64,000 bases of DNA from Lithodes maja (lineage: Eukaryota; Arthropoda; Malacostraca; Decapoda; Lithodidae), in assembly GCA_037953745.1 (NCBI GenBank), contig JBAKBP010003223.1, forward strand, positions 1 through 64,000. Direction: 5' to 3'. Of the stretch, positions 54,723-64,000 are shown piece by piece; positions within the stretch are counted from its first letter, which is position 1, and each line of letters opens with the position of its first letter. A model generated the notes under the pieces. It did not search any database. It saw only the letters and a program-made list of their open reading frames with translations, and had not been told where the DNA came from. Position numbers and translations under genes: made by a program.

Positions 54723-56955
54723 GCTCTTTCCATTCACATATGCATAGCCTACGTGAGGTGCAGTTGGGATGTGTGTACATGCTTAGATTGATATGCAAGA
54801 TTCGAAGTTGCATAATAAATCGTAGGCAGTGTCCACCATCCTTTAACTGTCTTCATGGTGCGATGCATAAGGTGTTCATTTTCGGTGTGAGCGTCCTGGG
54901 TTCGAATCCACGGACTGCCACATGTGTTTGTAAATTTCATTAATCGATTTTAGGAGTATAGTTGGTTGTTGAAAGGAACATAATAATTGATATTGGTTCA
55001 GGGGTAATTTATCGAGAGGACTTCCCTAGTGGTTAAGGCCCCATTAATTGCTCTTTCCATTCACATATGCGTAGCCTACGTGAGTTGCAGTTGGGATGTG
55101 TGTACATGCTTAGATTGATATGCAGGATTCGAAGTTGCATAATAAATCATAGGCAGTGTCCACCATCCTTTAACTGTCTTCGTGGTGCGATGCATAAGGT
55201 GTTGATTTTCGGTGTGAGCGTCCTGGGTTCGAATCCACGGACTGCCACATGTGTTTGTAAATTTCATTAATCGATTTTAGGAGTATAGTTGGTTGTTGGA
55301 AGGAACATAATAATTGATATTGGTTCAGGGGTAATTTATCGAGAGGACTTCCCTAGTGGTTAAGGCCCCATTTTATTGCTCTTTCCATTCACATATGCAT
55401 ACTTGCATAGCCTACGTGAGTTGCAGTTGTGATGTGTGTACATGCTTAGATTGATATGCAGGATTCGAAGTTGCATAATATATCATAGGCAGTGTCCACC
55501 ATCCTTTAACTGTCTTCGTGGTGCGATGCATAAGGTGTTGATTTTCGGTGTGAGCGTCCTGGGTTCGAATCCACGGACTGCCACATGTGTTTGTAAATTT
55601 CATAAATCGATTTTAGGAGTATAGTTGGTTGTTGGAAGGAACATAATAATTGATATTGGTTCAACGGTAATTTATCGAGAGGACTTTCCTAGTGGTTAAG
55701 GCCCCATTAATTGCTTTTTCCATTCACATATGCATAGCCTACGTGAGTTGCAGTTGGGATGTGTGTACATGCTTAGATTGATATGCAGGATTCGAAGTTG
55801 CATAATAAATCATAGGCAGTGTCCACCATCCTTTAACTGTCTTCGTGGTGCGATGCATAAGGTGTTGTTTTTCGGTGTGAGCGTCCTGGGTTCGAATCCA
55901 CGGACTGTCACATGTGTTTGTAAATTTCATTAATCGATTTTAGGAGTATAGTTGGTTGTTGGAAGGAACATAATAATTGATATTGGTTCAGGGGTAATTT
56001 ATCGAGAGGATTTCCCTAGTGGTTAAGGCCCCATTAATTGATCTTTCCATTCACATATGCATAGCCTATGTGAGGTGCAGTTGGAATGTGTGTTCATGCT
56101 TAGATTGATATGCAGGATTCGAAGTTGCATAATAAATCATAGGCAGTGTCCACCATCCTTTAACTGTCTTCGTGGTGCGACGCATAAGGTGTTGATTTTC
56201 GGTGTGAGCGTCCTGGGTTCGAATCCACGGACTGCCACATGTGTTTGTAAATTTCATTAATCGATTTTAAGAGTATAGTTGGTTGTTGGAAGGAACATAA
56301 TAATTTATATTGGTTCAGGGGTAATTTATCGAGAGGACTTCCCTAGTGGTTAAGGCCCCATTAATTGCTCTTTCCATTCACATATGCATAGCCTACGTGA
56401 GTTGCAGTTGGGATGTGTGTACATGCTTAGATTGATATGCAGGATTCGAAGTTGCATAATAAATCATAGGCAGTGTGCACCATCCTTTAACTGTCTTCGT
56501 GGTGCGATGCATAAGGTGTTGATTTTTGGTATGAGCGTCCTGGGTTCATCCACGGACTGCCACATGTGTTTGTAAATTTCATTAATCGATTTTAGGAGTA
56601 TAGTTGGTTGTTGGAAGGAACATAATAATTGATATTGGTTCAGGGGTAATTTATCGAGAAGATTCCCTAGTGGTTAAGGCCCCATTAATTGCTCTTTCCA
56701 TTCACATATGCATAGCCTACGTGAGTTGCAGTTGGGATGAGTGTACATGCTTAGATTGATATGCAGGATTCGACGTTGCATAATAAATCATAGGCAGTGT
56801 CCACCATCCTTTAACTGTCTTCGTGGTGCGATGCATAAGGTGTTGATTTTCGGTGTGAGCGTCCTGGGTTCGAATCCACGGACTGCCACATGTGTTTGTA
56901 AATTTCATTAATCGATTTTAGGAGTGTAGTTGGTTGTTGGAAGGAACATAATAAT
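54723..56955 (+). repeat. tandem array of seven SINE-like 327-bp units
   Basis: Units start GCTCTTTCCATTCACATATG (one reads GCTTTTTCC) at 54723, 55050, 55378, 55713, 56040, 56367 and 56691; spacings 327, 328, 335, 327, 327 and 324 bp; the seventh ends early in GGAACATAATAAT. Six of seven units contain the B-box-like GGTTCGAATCC; the sixth has a small deletion there (GGTTCATCC). GGCAGT and ACTGCC flank the tRNA-like part. Each full unit ends in a tail with TTCCCTAGTGGTTAAGGC, which resembles a tRNA D-arm. The array sits only in the 3' LTR, so it arose after element 2 inserted. Short ORFs recurring in each unit are a by-product. Confidence 0.9.
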
Positions 56956-57239
56956 TATATAACAGTTCAAAATCCGATACGATCATCTTACCCCAGCATC
57001 AGACTTTCTTCAGAAAATTCCTGCTCGATGCTTTGGGACTTTCGTTCACTTTCTTTAGTATAGGAGTGACAGTTCATTATTGTTTAGAGTAACTTTCAAT
57101 ATACCTTCTTCTAGTTTGCATTAAATCATTGCAGTGATTTAATTAAGATCTCTATCTTTTCCTAGTATACCTTATTAACGTAATTGTATGTTGTTGTGAT
57201 CAGGCTGTATCAGAGATCATCAGCCTGTAGTAGTAGTGC

Positions 57240-57369
57240 TGGAACACTGGACTGGAACAAGACCTCACGGGCTTCACTGTTCATTGTAAAGCGGTGAATG
57301 TTAAGGCTCTCAGCCTATGCCCGAGAGGAAGTAAGTTGGAATATAGAAAAAAAAAACAAAAAAACAAAA
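57240..57369 (+). mobile_element. small A-tailed retro-insertion
   Basis: A 130-bp segment absent from the 5' LTR, ending in an A-rich tail (AAAAAAAAAACAAAAAAACAAAA) flanked by AGTGC on both sides. This is the signature of LINE-machinery insertion of a small RNA or SINE. The source RNA was not recognised. Confidence 0.8.
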
Positions 57370-57556
57370 GTGCACTTATACGGAGTTATAGGATACCCCG
57401 TTAGCGGAGATTTAACTCTGGAGGGTATAGGTGTTTTTGTGCGCCGGCATTATAAGTTCAGGGGTTGAATCTAGTGTTACCGTTGTGGCTGTGTGCTTTC
57501 CTAGTCCAATGATTAAGAGCCCTTGTTTTATACGAGCCCCGGTCGTAATAAATATA

Positions 57557-59353
57557 TACCTAAACATAAAAGCACATACACACCAATTCATATAATACCA
57601 CTACCATTGTAGAATGAATTTTAATATAATATATTTAAAAGATAGTTCTTTACTTTATATATGAATGTAGAAAGTGAACATTGATTATCTATTTCCTCAG
57701 ATAAATTATTACATAGAGTAACACCCTTATGTCTAAATGTCTGTTTAACCATAGCAGATCTTCCCAATAGTACACACAATGAGGGAAAATAAAACGTCGT
57801 CTGCTGCTCTTTCTCTTACACCGAATAATAATCAGTTTCCATCCAGTGATTCGAAATATATAGATTGAAGTCATCAAAATATCATTAATTTCTATATTCA
57901 TTAATGTTACAGACATATTACTCTCAAATTATATTCAGTACATTGCCCAATATACAAAGTATATATGATGAATAAAACAGAATATATTAAGCCTACAGAG
58001 ACATTTGGCAAGAATCCCTAAAGTTTCGAATCCTTGCCAAATGTTTTTGTAGGCCTAATATTGAATAGATTTTGAGAGTAATATGTCTATAACATTAATG
58101 AAAATAGAAATGAGTAATATTTTGATGACTTCAATCTATATATTTCGACTCACTGGATGGAAACTGATTACTATTAGGTGTAAGAGAAAGAGCAGCAGAC
58201 GACGTTTTAGTTTCCCTCATTGATTACGTTGTCTCGTTTGATAGTTGTGTACCTGCTAATTTTTAGGAAACATATCTCTCAGAACAACAGGTATACATTC
58301 CTTGGTAAATCGAAACATAATTTTAGCTAAACACTATTAATACAATTTTGGGAATGATAATATCTTTAGAGATCTGAATAACGGTTTAGTATGCTCCCTA
58401 CTCTTTTTAGATGAAATTATGCGAATATCCCTTTTTTTGTAGAATAATAATATTTTTAAAATAACAATCATTAGGTGATCCCCAAACTTCTATACCGTAA
58501 AGTCAAGTATCAAGTCAAGTATCGTAAAATAAAACTATTGTACAATGTTGCCAAGGTTGAGATATTTATTAATTTCCTGGATTTACATAAAATACCAATC
58601 CCCTTAGATATTTTACCTCGTATACTATCAATGTGTTTATGCCAAGACAACTTTGAGTCAATATGAATACCCCATAATTTTATATGATGGACCTTATTTA
58701 ACTTTATTCCAGTTATGTTCAGATTTATTATTATGGTCTTCATATGTATTACCTTTGGTTTTAAATACCATATACTGAGTTTTAGATATATTTAATTGAA
58801 GCTTATTGCAGTTGATCCATTCTGATATTTTTCTTAGTTCATTATTCATTGAATTCAACAGGTCATAGAAATGTTTACCACTTATACATACATTGGTGTT
58901 GTCAGCAAATAACATTGGTAGCAATGAGGTGGAGACATTAACCATATCATTAATATATATAATAAACAATAATGGGCCAAGAATTGAACCCTATGGTACA
59001 CCACAATTTACATTAACAATAACCAAGTATGTTTCATTGTATGATACATATTGGGATCTATTACTTAAGATTGGAACCACTTATATGCCACCCCCCCCCC
59101 CCCCCCTAATGCTAAAATTGTGTAATTTGTTTAGTAAAATGTCGTGATTAACGGTATCAAAAGCTTTGCTTAGATCTAAAAATACACCTAGAACAAAGTT
59201 ACTCGCATCCAAATCTCTAGAGATCTTATCAATTAAATTGATCATTGCTAAACTTGTACCATATCCCTTCCTAAAACCAAATTTATAATTATACAGTAAA
59301 TTATTCTTGTTTATGAAAGACCAGACCCGTTTGTGCATTATTTTTCCAAACAA
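57557..59353 (-). pseudogene. old LINE RT remnant (Jockey/CR1/L2-like)
   Basis: Minus strand: an RT piece with YKFGFRKGYGTSLAMINL and LDLSKAFDTVNHDILL (59353-59081), a palm piece with YINDMVN and FADN where FADD is expected (58969-58694), a thumb/C-terminal piece (58743-58510) and a possible C-terminal tail near 57800-57660. Frameshifts separate the blocks; a C-run at 59092-59106 interrupts it. Element 2 interrupts its 3' side. Confidence 0.75.
57777..58222. repeat. inverted repeat of LINE 3' sequence
   Basis: 57777-57933 is the approximate reverse complement of 58063-58222, and inner segments (AAGCCTACAGAGACATTTGG and its partner near 58040) also pair. The arms differ at many sites, so it is old. 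Confidence 0.8.
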
Positions 59354-59485
59354 TTTTGAATATACATACAGAGATAATTGAAACAGGACGATAGTTGTTT
59401 ATCATCATTTTGTCCCCACCCTTATATAATGGGATCACTTTGGCCAGTTTTAACTCCGAGGGGAAAACTGTAATGAAATGTTAAC
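59354..59485. other. flank between LINE remnant and BEL LTR
   Basis: Probably more upstream LINE RT sequence (minus strand reads toward PSELKLAKVIPLYKGGD-like codons), ending at the LTR edge. Confidence 0.45.
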
Positions 59486-60472
59486 TGTAGCGACCGCCCT
59501 AATCGCCCCTCGATGATCAGCAACCTTCACACACAACTATTATTCGGGCTTTACAATAACAAGTTCTATAATTAACTTACGGCTCGGTTGGATCCGGCAA
59601 ACAAGTAATTCTGTAAGAAAGATAATAAATATTAATTAATTTCCGGTCTACCTTATGCCCTGTTGATAGTTTTCAATCGTAATATATTTAGATAGCAAGG
59701 TCGATCAATTATTGTCACAAAAGAAAAGTTAGCGCAATATACAAAACTTACTTTTGGTTTTTGGAGGGTATGCCTCGTAACGCCCTCCTAAAAGATACCC
59801 TAAAATACCTAACTGGCCAGCCGGTAAATAAACGGATACTTTATCCTCGGAAAGCGCACGAGCGTTATAATTATCGTTGTCACTGCGATGTGTTGTCTGG
59901 GTAGATTCCGTTGACACGTGTCACTATTATGAAGTTATATCTTAACACTTTTACCCAGGCAATCACTATAGATATAATACCGTAGGCTAGACGAACATTA
60001 ACTTGAGAGGTGTGGTATCCACGGTGTCGTGATAGTAACTCGCGTTATGCTCGGTAAATTATGCCCGGTAATTTTCAGTTCACTGCTTCGAGAGCTTATA
60101 ATCTATTTTTAGCTATCTCGTTCGGACTCGCAATAATACGTACAGTTGCTTCGTGAACTTCGTAAACTCGGATTCCTTTTATTTATAGCGTGATCATTAA
60201 TTCATTCGAGTATCTTTTTAGATGGCTCGAATAGTTGAACAGTATTTATATATTGTATGTTAAGTTTGAGTATCTTCTTAGATGGCTCAAACTAATATTT
60301 ATGGATATATGTAAACTATATTTTTTGGATACAGAGTGTTATTTAAATATATGTAGGAATTTTTATGCTTGAGAATATTAAAGGAAAGATGTTAATTACC
60401 CCACATTATTTATATTATGCGAACATTTATAGGTTAACTAACATTATCCGCTGTGGGATAATATTTCCCACA
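59486..60472 (-). repeat. 3' LTR of BEL/Pao element
   Basis: 987 bp; on the minus strand it runs TGTGGGAAATATT...GGGCGGTCGCTACA. It lies where a 3' LTR is expected, just beyond the pol stop of the element at 60654-64000. The other LTR is outside the window, so the ends are inferred from TG...CA and position. Confidence 0.65.
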
Positions 60473-60568
60473 TCCTGGGGGGCGCCAGAAAGCACCTAAC
60501 ATTAACATTAACCAAAACCTAAACCTATTACCATCACCAATAACCCAATATGAAGTGGTAGCATTTTT

Positions 60569-60615
<47 letters not shown>

Positions 60616-60653
60616 ACAACCTAATCCTCCACTTCTTAACTTTACTATATAAT
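60473..60653 (-). other. BEL element 3' UTR with long poly(A) on the coding strand
   Basis: Contains a T-run (about 60574-60610; A-run on the element strand) and a GGGGGGCGCC stretch next to the LTR that may be part of the polypurine tract. Confidence 0.6.
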
Positions 60654-63600
60654 CTAAGTCATTAGTTGTTCATGTATCTTTGACAGGGCTTTGATTGCTG
60701 TTTGTCGTTTAGGTCTCTGACCTTTCTGTAGTGGCACTGTTTGCGTGGTATCGAGAGTACTTTCACTAGATATTTCTAAGGGAATTAATTTGTCTACTGT
60801 CCTTAGAGATACCTTACCCTTTGACAGCACTTTAACCACTCTCACGGTACCATATGTATCTGGATGCAGAGAAACTATTTTCCCAAGAGGACAGGTTGAT
60901 CTTGGAGTTTCACAATCTATTAAAACCACGTCTCCAACCATCAAACGAGTTTCAGCACTAGGTTTCTTTCCATAATGGTACTCTCTCAATGATGTCAAGT
61001 AATCTTGTTGCCATACTCTCTGCCATTGTTTGAGCAATTTGTTGAGATAATTGAAGCTTGTGGTCAACTTCTCTGTAGTAGGAGTAGCCAAGTTCAGTAA
61101 GAAATCGGGGTCCTTTATAGCGTCTTTATTAATCACAGGTGGTAGGACTTGAATGGGGGATCCTTGTAACAGATGGTTGGGTGTCAGGGATTGAAGCTCA
61201 TCAATATCTTCGTGTACATAGGTTAGTGGTCGGTTATTTACTCTAGCCTCGATTTCCACTAGAACCGTCCTCAATTCATCTACACTAACCCTCTTATTAT
61301 GCAACACCTTGCGCAAGCATCTTTTGACGACACCCACCATTCTTTCGTAAAATCCACCCTGCCATGGAGCTTTAGGGGGAATGAACTTCCATTCACAACG
61401 CCGACCCTCAAAGAAATTTTGTACCTCAGTCATTTGAAAAAAACTTTTAAGGAGTGGTTCCGTTGCTCTGAAATTTGATCCATTGTCCGAAATTATGAGA
61501 CGAGGGCATGACCGTCTGCCTGAAAATCTCCGAAATGCTCTTAAAAAGGTGCTGGCAGACATGTCTGTTACAAGTTCTAAATGTACAGCCCTGGTGTTAG
61601 CACAAGTAAACAGACAGACATAAACTTTTGTCGTAGACTGTTCCTCTCCATTGGGTCCCTGCAACTGGATTGCTCCAGTATAATCTACTCCCACAACTTG
61701 AAAGGGAGCTGTTTGCTGCACACGTTCTTCGGGAAGAGGTGGTGATGTGGGATACCTGATCTTTCTGGCATCATATCTTTTACAAACTACACATTTCTGG
61801 CGGCATTTCTTGATGGCTTGACGAGCTTTTGGTATCCAGAATTGTTGTCGTATGTTTATTAAGGTTTCGGCAATCCCTCCATGTAAGGTAGTCGCATGTG
61901 AGTCTTCTATCACCAGTTCAGTAAACCAATGCTTCTTTGGCAGTAGGATGGGATGTTTAGTACTATATTGCAAAGATGAATGATGGATTCTCCCTTTACA
62001 TCTAATGAGGCCTTCCTCATCAAGGAATAACCCTAAGCGGTGAATTAAGAAGTTATTTGATCTGAGTATCTTTTTAGATGTCTCAGGTTGTGATTCTGGT
62101 TCCTTCCTTGATAGAGTTTGTAGTTCATCCTCATATACTTCACTTTGTAGATGTTTTATCCAATAGGTCATGGGACACTGAATCTTCAATCTGCGATTCC
62201 ATCTTCTCTTCGCAAACAAGTTATTGACAAAGTCCATCACCCCTTTTGTTACTCTCAGTAATTTACCAAGAGTTGAATATCTATTGGGATTTACCAAAGG
62301 GCTTGGATTACTACTTATGAGTGATAGAACGTCTGGCACAAGAATGTTTGATACAACATAAGGCTTTTGGATAGGCCAAAGTTTAGGATCCGTCAACCAC
62401 TCTGGACCATTAAACCAAAAAGAGTCAAGCCTTTGTACTTTGACGCCTCTACTGAGCAGATCTGCAGGATTATTCTTGGTGTCTACGTGCATAAACACAA
62501 ATCCCTTTTGTAGTTCTTTAATTTCTGCAACACGGTTTTTCACATATGGTATTTTAGAGTTGTCATTTTTCACCCATTGCAGACAAGCTTCATTATCTGA
62601 CCATAAGTAAGTTTTAATGATGTTCAGGTTTCCTAAGATATGATTAATGTATGATCCCAGTCTTGTTCCGACAAGCAGTGCAGTTAGTTCTAGTTGAGGT
62701 ATGGTCCTAGACTTCAATGGGGCTACTCTTGCCTTACTGGTTAGAAGTAGGGAGTTTGAATCATCCACCAAATATGCAACTGCACCGTATGCCCTTGTGG
62801 AAGCGTCACAGAATATGTGTAGAGAGCATGGAGTTGTTTCATGTGCTGTGGACCTGGGTACCTGTAGACTTGATAGCTGCTGAAATTCAGATTCCAACTC
62901 TTTCCATTCATCAACATAGAATTCAGGGAGAATGTCATCCCACTCCACTTTAAGGCGCCAAGCTTCTTGAACCAATAGTTTTCCCTTTATAGTGATAGGT
63001 GACATTATACCTAGGGGATCAAATAATTTACTAACTTTGGCTAGTAGCTGTCTTTTTGTAATGGAGCTTGATTGACTGTCGACATATTTCACTGGCTTCA
63101 ACTTCAATACATCTTCTTTAACGTTCCATAATATTCCAAGAACTGATGTCGTGTCTGGAATTTTATATCCGGGAAAGTCTTTCTCAATTGCAGTGTTCAG
63201 CTTTGTATTGTTGGTGACCCATTGTCTTAGCGGCATATTAGCATGCTGGAGTTCTCTATTGGCTTCCTTATATATGTATGTCAATTTATCTTCATTCATC
63301 ACTGTCCCTTGGAAATTGTCTACATAGAAATTGGAGGCCAAAATTTCCTTGATGGGGCTTTCTGAAGACTTCAGATGAAAATCTATCGTGGCCTGAAGCA
63401 AGAATGGTGAGCTTGTGGCACCAAATAGGACCGACTTGAACCGTAATGTTCTTAGTGGACTATTCACATCTTGTATGTCAATTGGCCATAAAAATCTTGT
63501 GTAGTCACGATCTTCCTCTTGTAGCCCAATTCTCAGGAACGCCTTTGAAATATCCGCTGTATATGCATGTTGATTAGTTCTAAATTTGAGAAGCACATCA

Positions 63601-64000
63601 TATTGTTTGCTAGTCAATGGGGGACCTGTCATTAAACAGTCATTCAGAGAGGGACTACCTTTGTTTGCTCGTGAACTACAATTGAACACTATTCTTAATG
63701 GTGTTGTAGCCGACTCTTTAACAACTGCATGGTGTGGCAAGTAGTGGGATTGATCATCAGGTGTAGGCTTGGGTACTTCTTCAATGAATCCTGCCTCTAG
63801 TTGATCGTCAAGAATCTTCTGGTATATCTCAATCTTGTCTTTTCTCTTCAGTTCTTTAACTAGGGAGTGCATTTGTCCAATTGCTCTTGAATAATTGTTC
63901 GGAAGATCAGCTTTATTTAACTTCCATGGTAACTTAACCCAGTATTGTCCTGCTTCATATTTCAAAGAGTCCAGGTATACTTTATAGGACATACGATCAT
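60654..64000 (-). CDS. pol: BEL/Pao Pol: RT, RNase H, integrase (N-terminus off window)
   Basis: A minus-strand frame open from at least 63992 to the stop at 60654, 1112 codons counted from the Met at 63992. RT: LRIVFNCSS (99-107), D147 in TADISKAF, and FYVDN at 222-226. RNase H: D396, E435, D466 and D511. Integrase: H699, H704, C734, C737, then D770, D836, E883. The C-terminus has the conserved post-integrase domain of BEL/Pao elements. Gag and protease must lie to the right of the window. The second Asp of the YxDD box is Asn, as in a number of BEL elements. No stop or frameshift seen, so this may be a recently active copy. Confidence 0.93.
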   Translation of the reverse strand, partial: DRMSYKVYLDSLKYEAGQYWVKLPWKLNKADLPNNYSRAIGQMHSLVKELKRKDKIEIYQKILDDQLEAGFIEEVPKPTPDDQSHYLPHHAVVKESATTPLRIVFNCSSRANKGSPSLNDCLMTGPPLTSKQYDVLLKFRTNQHAYTADISKAFLRIGLQEEDRDYTRFLWPIDIQDVNSPLRTLRFKSVLFGATSSPFLLQATIDFHLKSSESPIKEILASNFYVDNFQGTVMNEDKLTYIYKEANRELQHANMPLRQWVTNNTKLNTAIEKDFPGYKIPDTTSVLGILWNVKEDVLKLKPVKYVDSQSSSITKRQLLAKVSKLFDPLGIMSPITIKGKLLVQEAWRLKVEWDDILPEFYVDEWKELESEFQQLSSLQVPRSTAHETTPCSLHIFCDASTRAYGAVAYLVDDSNSLLLTSKARVAPLKSRTIPQLELTALLVGTRLGSYINHILGNLNIIKTYLWSDNEACLQWVKNDNSKIPYVKNRVAEIKELQKGFVFMHVDTKNNPADLLSRGVKVQRLDSFWFNGPEWLTDPKLWPIQKPYVVSNILVPDVLSLISSNPSPLVNPNRYSTLGKLLRVTKGVMDFVNNLFAKRRWNRRLKIQCPMTYWIKHLQSEVYEDELQTLSRKEPESQPETSKKILRSNNFLIHRLGLFLDEEGLIRCKGRIHHSSLQYSTKHPILLPKKHWFTELVIEDSHATTLHGGIAETLINIRQQFWIPKARQAIKKCRQKCVVCKRYDARKIRYPTSPPLPEERVQQTAPFQVVGVDYTGAIQLQGPNGEEQSTTKVYVCLFTCANTRAVHLELVTDMSASTFLRAFRRFSGRRSCPRLIISDNGSNFRATEPLLKSFFQMTEVQNFFEGRRCEWKFIPPKAPWQGGFYERMVGVVKRCLRKVLHNKRVSVDELRTVLVEIEARVNNRPLTYVHEDIDELQSLTPNHLLQGSPIQVLPPVINKDAIKDPDFLLNLATPTTEKLTTSFNYLNKLLKQWQRVWQQDYLTSLREYHYGKKPSAETRLMVGDVVLIDCETPRSTCPLGKIVSLHPDTYGTVRVVKVLSKGKVSLRTVDKLIPLEISSESTLDTTQTVPLQKGQRPKRQTAIKALSKIHEQLMT

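Larger units (their letters stand above)
53363..57550 (+). repeat. 3' LTR of gypsy element 2, enlarged by two insertions
   Basis: Aligns with the 5' LTR from TGACGCCTGCAG to GGTCGTAATA (5' copy has ...TAACA). Two segments are absent from the 5' LTR: a tandem array (54723-56955) and a 130-bp A-tailed insert (57240-57369). Point differences between the two LTRs are scattered along their length, indicating some age. Confidence 0.95.

Noticed and set aside
54749..56908. Recurring 60-67 codon ORFs on both strands in seven places
   Set aside because: They repeat with the 327-bp unit of the tandem array and have no domain; they reflect the repeat, not a gene family.
54723..56955. Cluster of seven tRNA genes
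   Set aside because: Only the B-box part is tRNA-like; no proper acceptor, D and anticodon arms fold around it.
54723..56955. CRISPR array
   Set aside because: Units are near-identical over their full length with no variable spacers, and the DNA is eukaryotic.

Overview
The window is repeat-dense eukaryotic DNA. I found no convincing host gene, rRNA or functional tRNA. Almost every long reading frame belongs to a transposable element. Best guess for the source is an arthropod, probably a decapod crustacean: there are (TTAGG)n arthropod telomere-type pentamers, long CA/GA/TA microsatellites, and a mix of CR1-like, Jockey/I-like, R2-like and Penelope-like retroelements with Ty3/gypsy and BEL/Pao LTR elements and tRNA-derived SINEs. 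This is an inference from repeat content; no host gene anchors it.

Layout. 1-5548 (minus strand) is the 5' half of a Ty3/gypsy-type element (element 1): 5' LTR, primer-binding site, then a Gag-protease-integrase frame that stays open to the window edge. It sits in a Penelope-like element whose GIY-YIG end continues at 5549-6094. 7200-11521 is a two-ORF LINE with both frames intact and a 3' UTR of hairpin repeats. 12116-19700 is mostly non-coding: a Penelope N-terminal scrap, microsatellites, a tRNA-like perfect hairpin, a 588-bp inverted repeat and a 15-bp minisatellite. 19735-22591 (minus) is a decayed CR1-like LINE abutting a CA tract and a tRNA-Val-like SINE. 23449-26262 is a 5'-truncated but open R2-group LINE with a restriction-like endonuclease. 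26832-36519 is an errantivirus-like gag-pol-env element, broken by stops, frameshifts, an RT duplication, a TIR element carrying TTAGG repeats and a 1.9-kb solo LTR.

36520-42447 holds a second TTAGG-bearing inverted-repeat element, a SINE, small TIR elements, a Jockey-like LINE scrap and a gypsy RNase H/integrase scrap. 42448-57550 is element 2, related to element 1 with both LTRs, hosting a CR1 LINE (itself hosting a piggyBac-like MITE); its 3' LTR hosts a 7-copy tandem array of a SINE-like unit and a small A-tailed insertion. Element 2 probably sits inside an older minus-strand LINE (57557-59353 and 42121-42447). 59486-64000 (minus) is the 3' LTR and an intact pol portion of a BEL/Pao element running off the right edge.

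The most notable points: the integrase-before-reverse-transcriptase order in elements 1 and 2 (a copia-like order in a gypsy-type element, as in Gmr1-like elements); a dispersed SINE-like unit that also forms a satellite-like array; two TTAGG arrays each enclosed by terminal inverted repeats; and a fusion-type envelope gene in an arthropod gypsy element.
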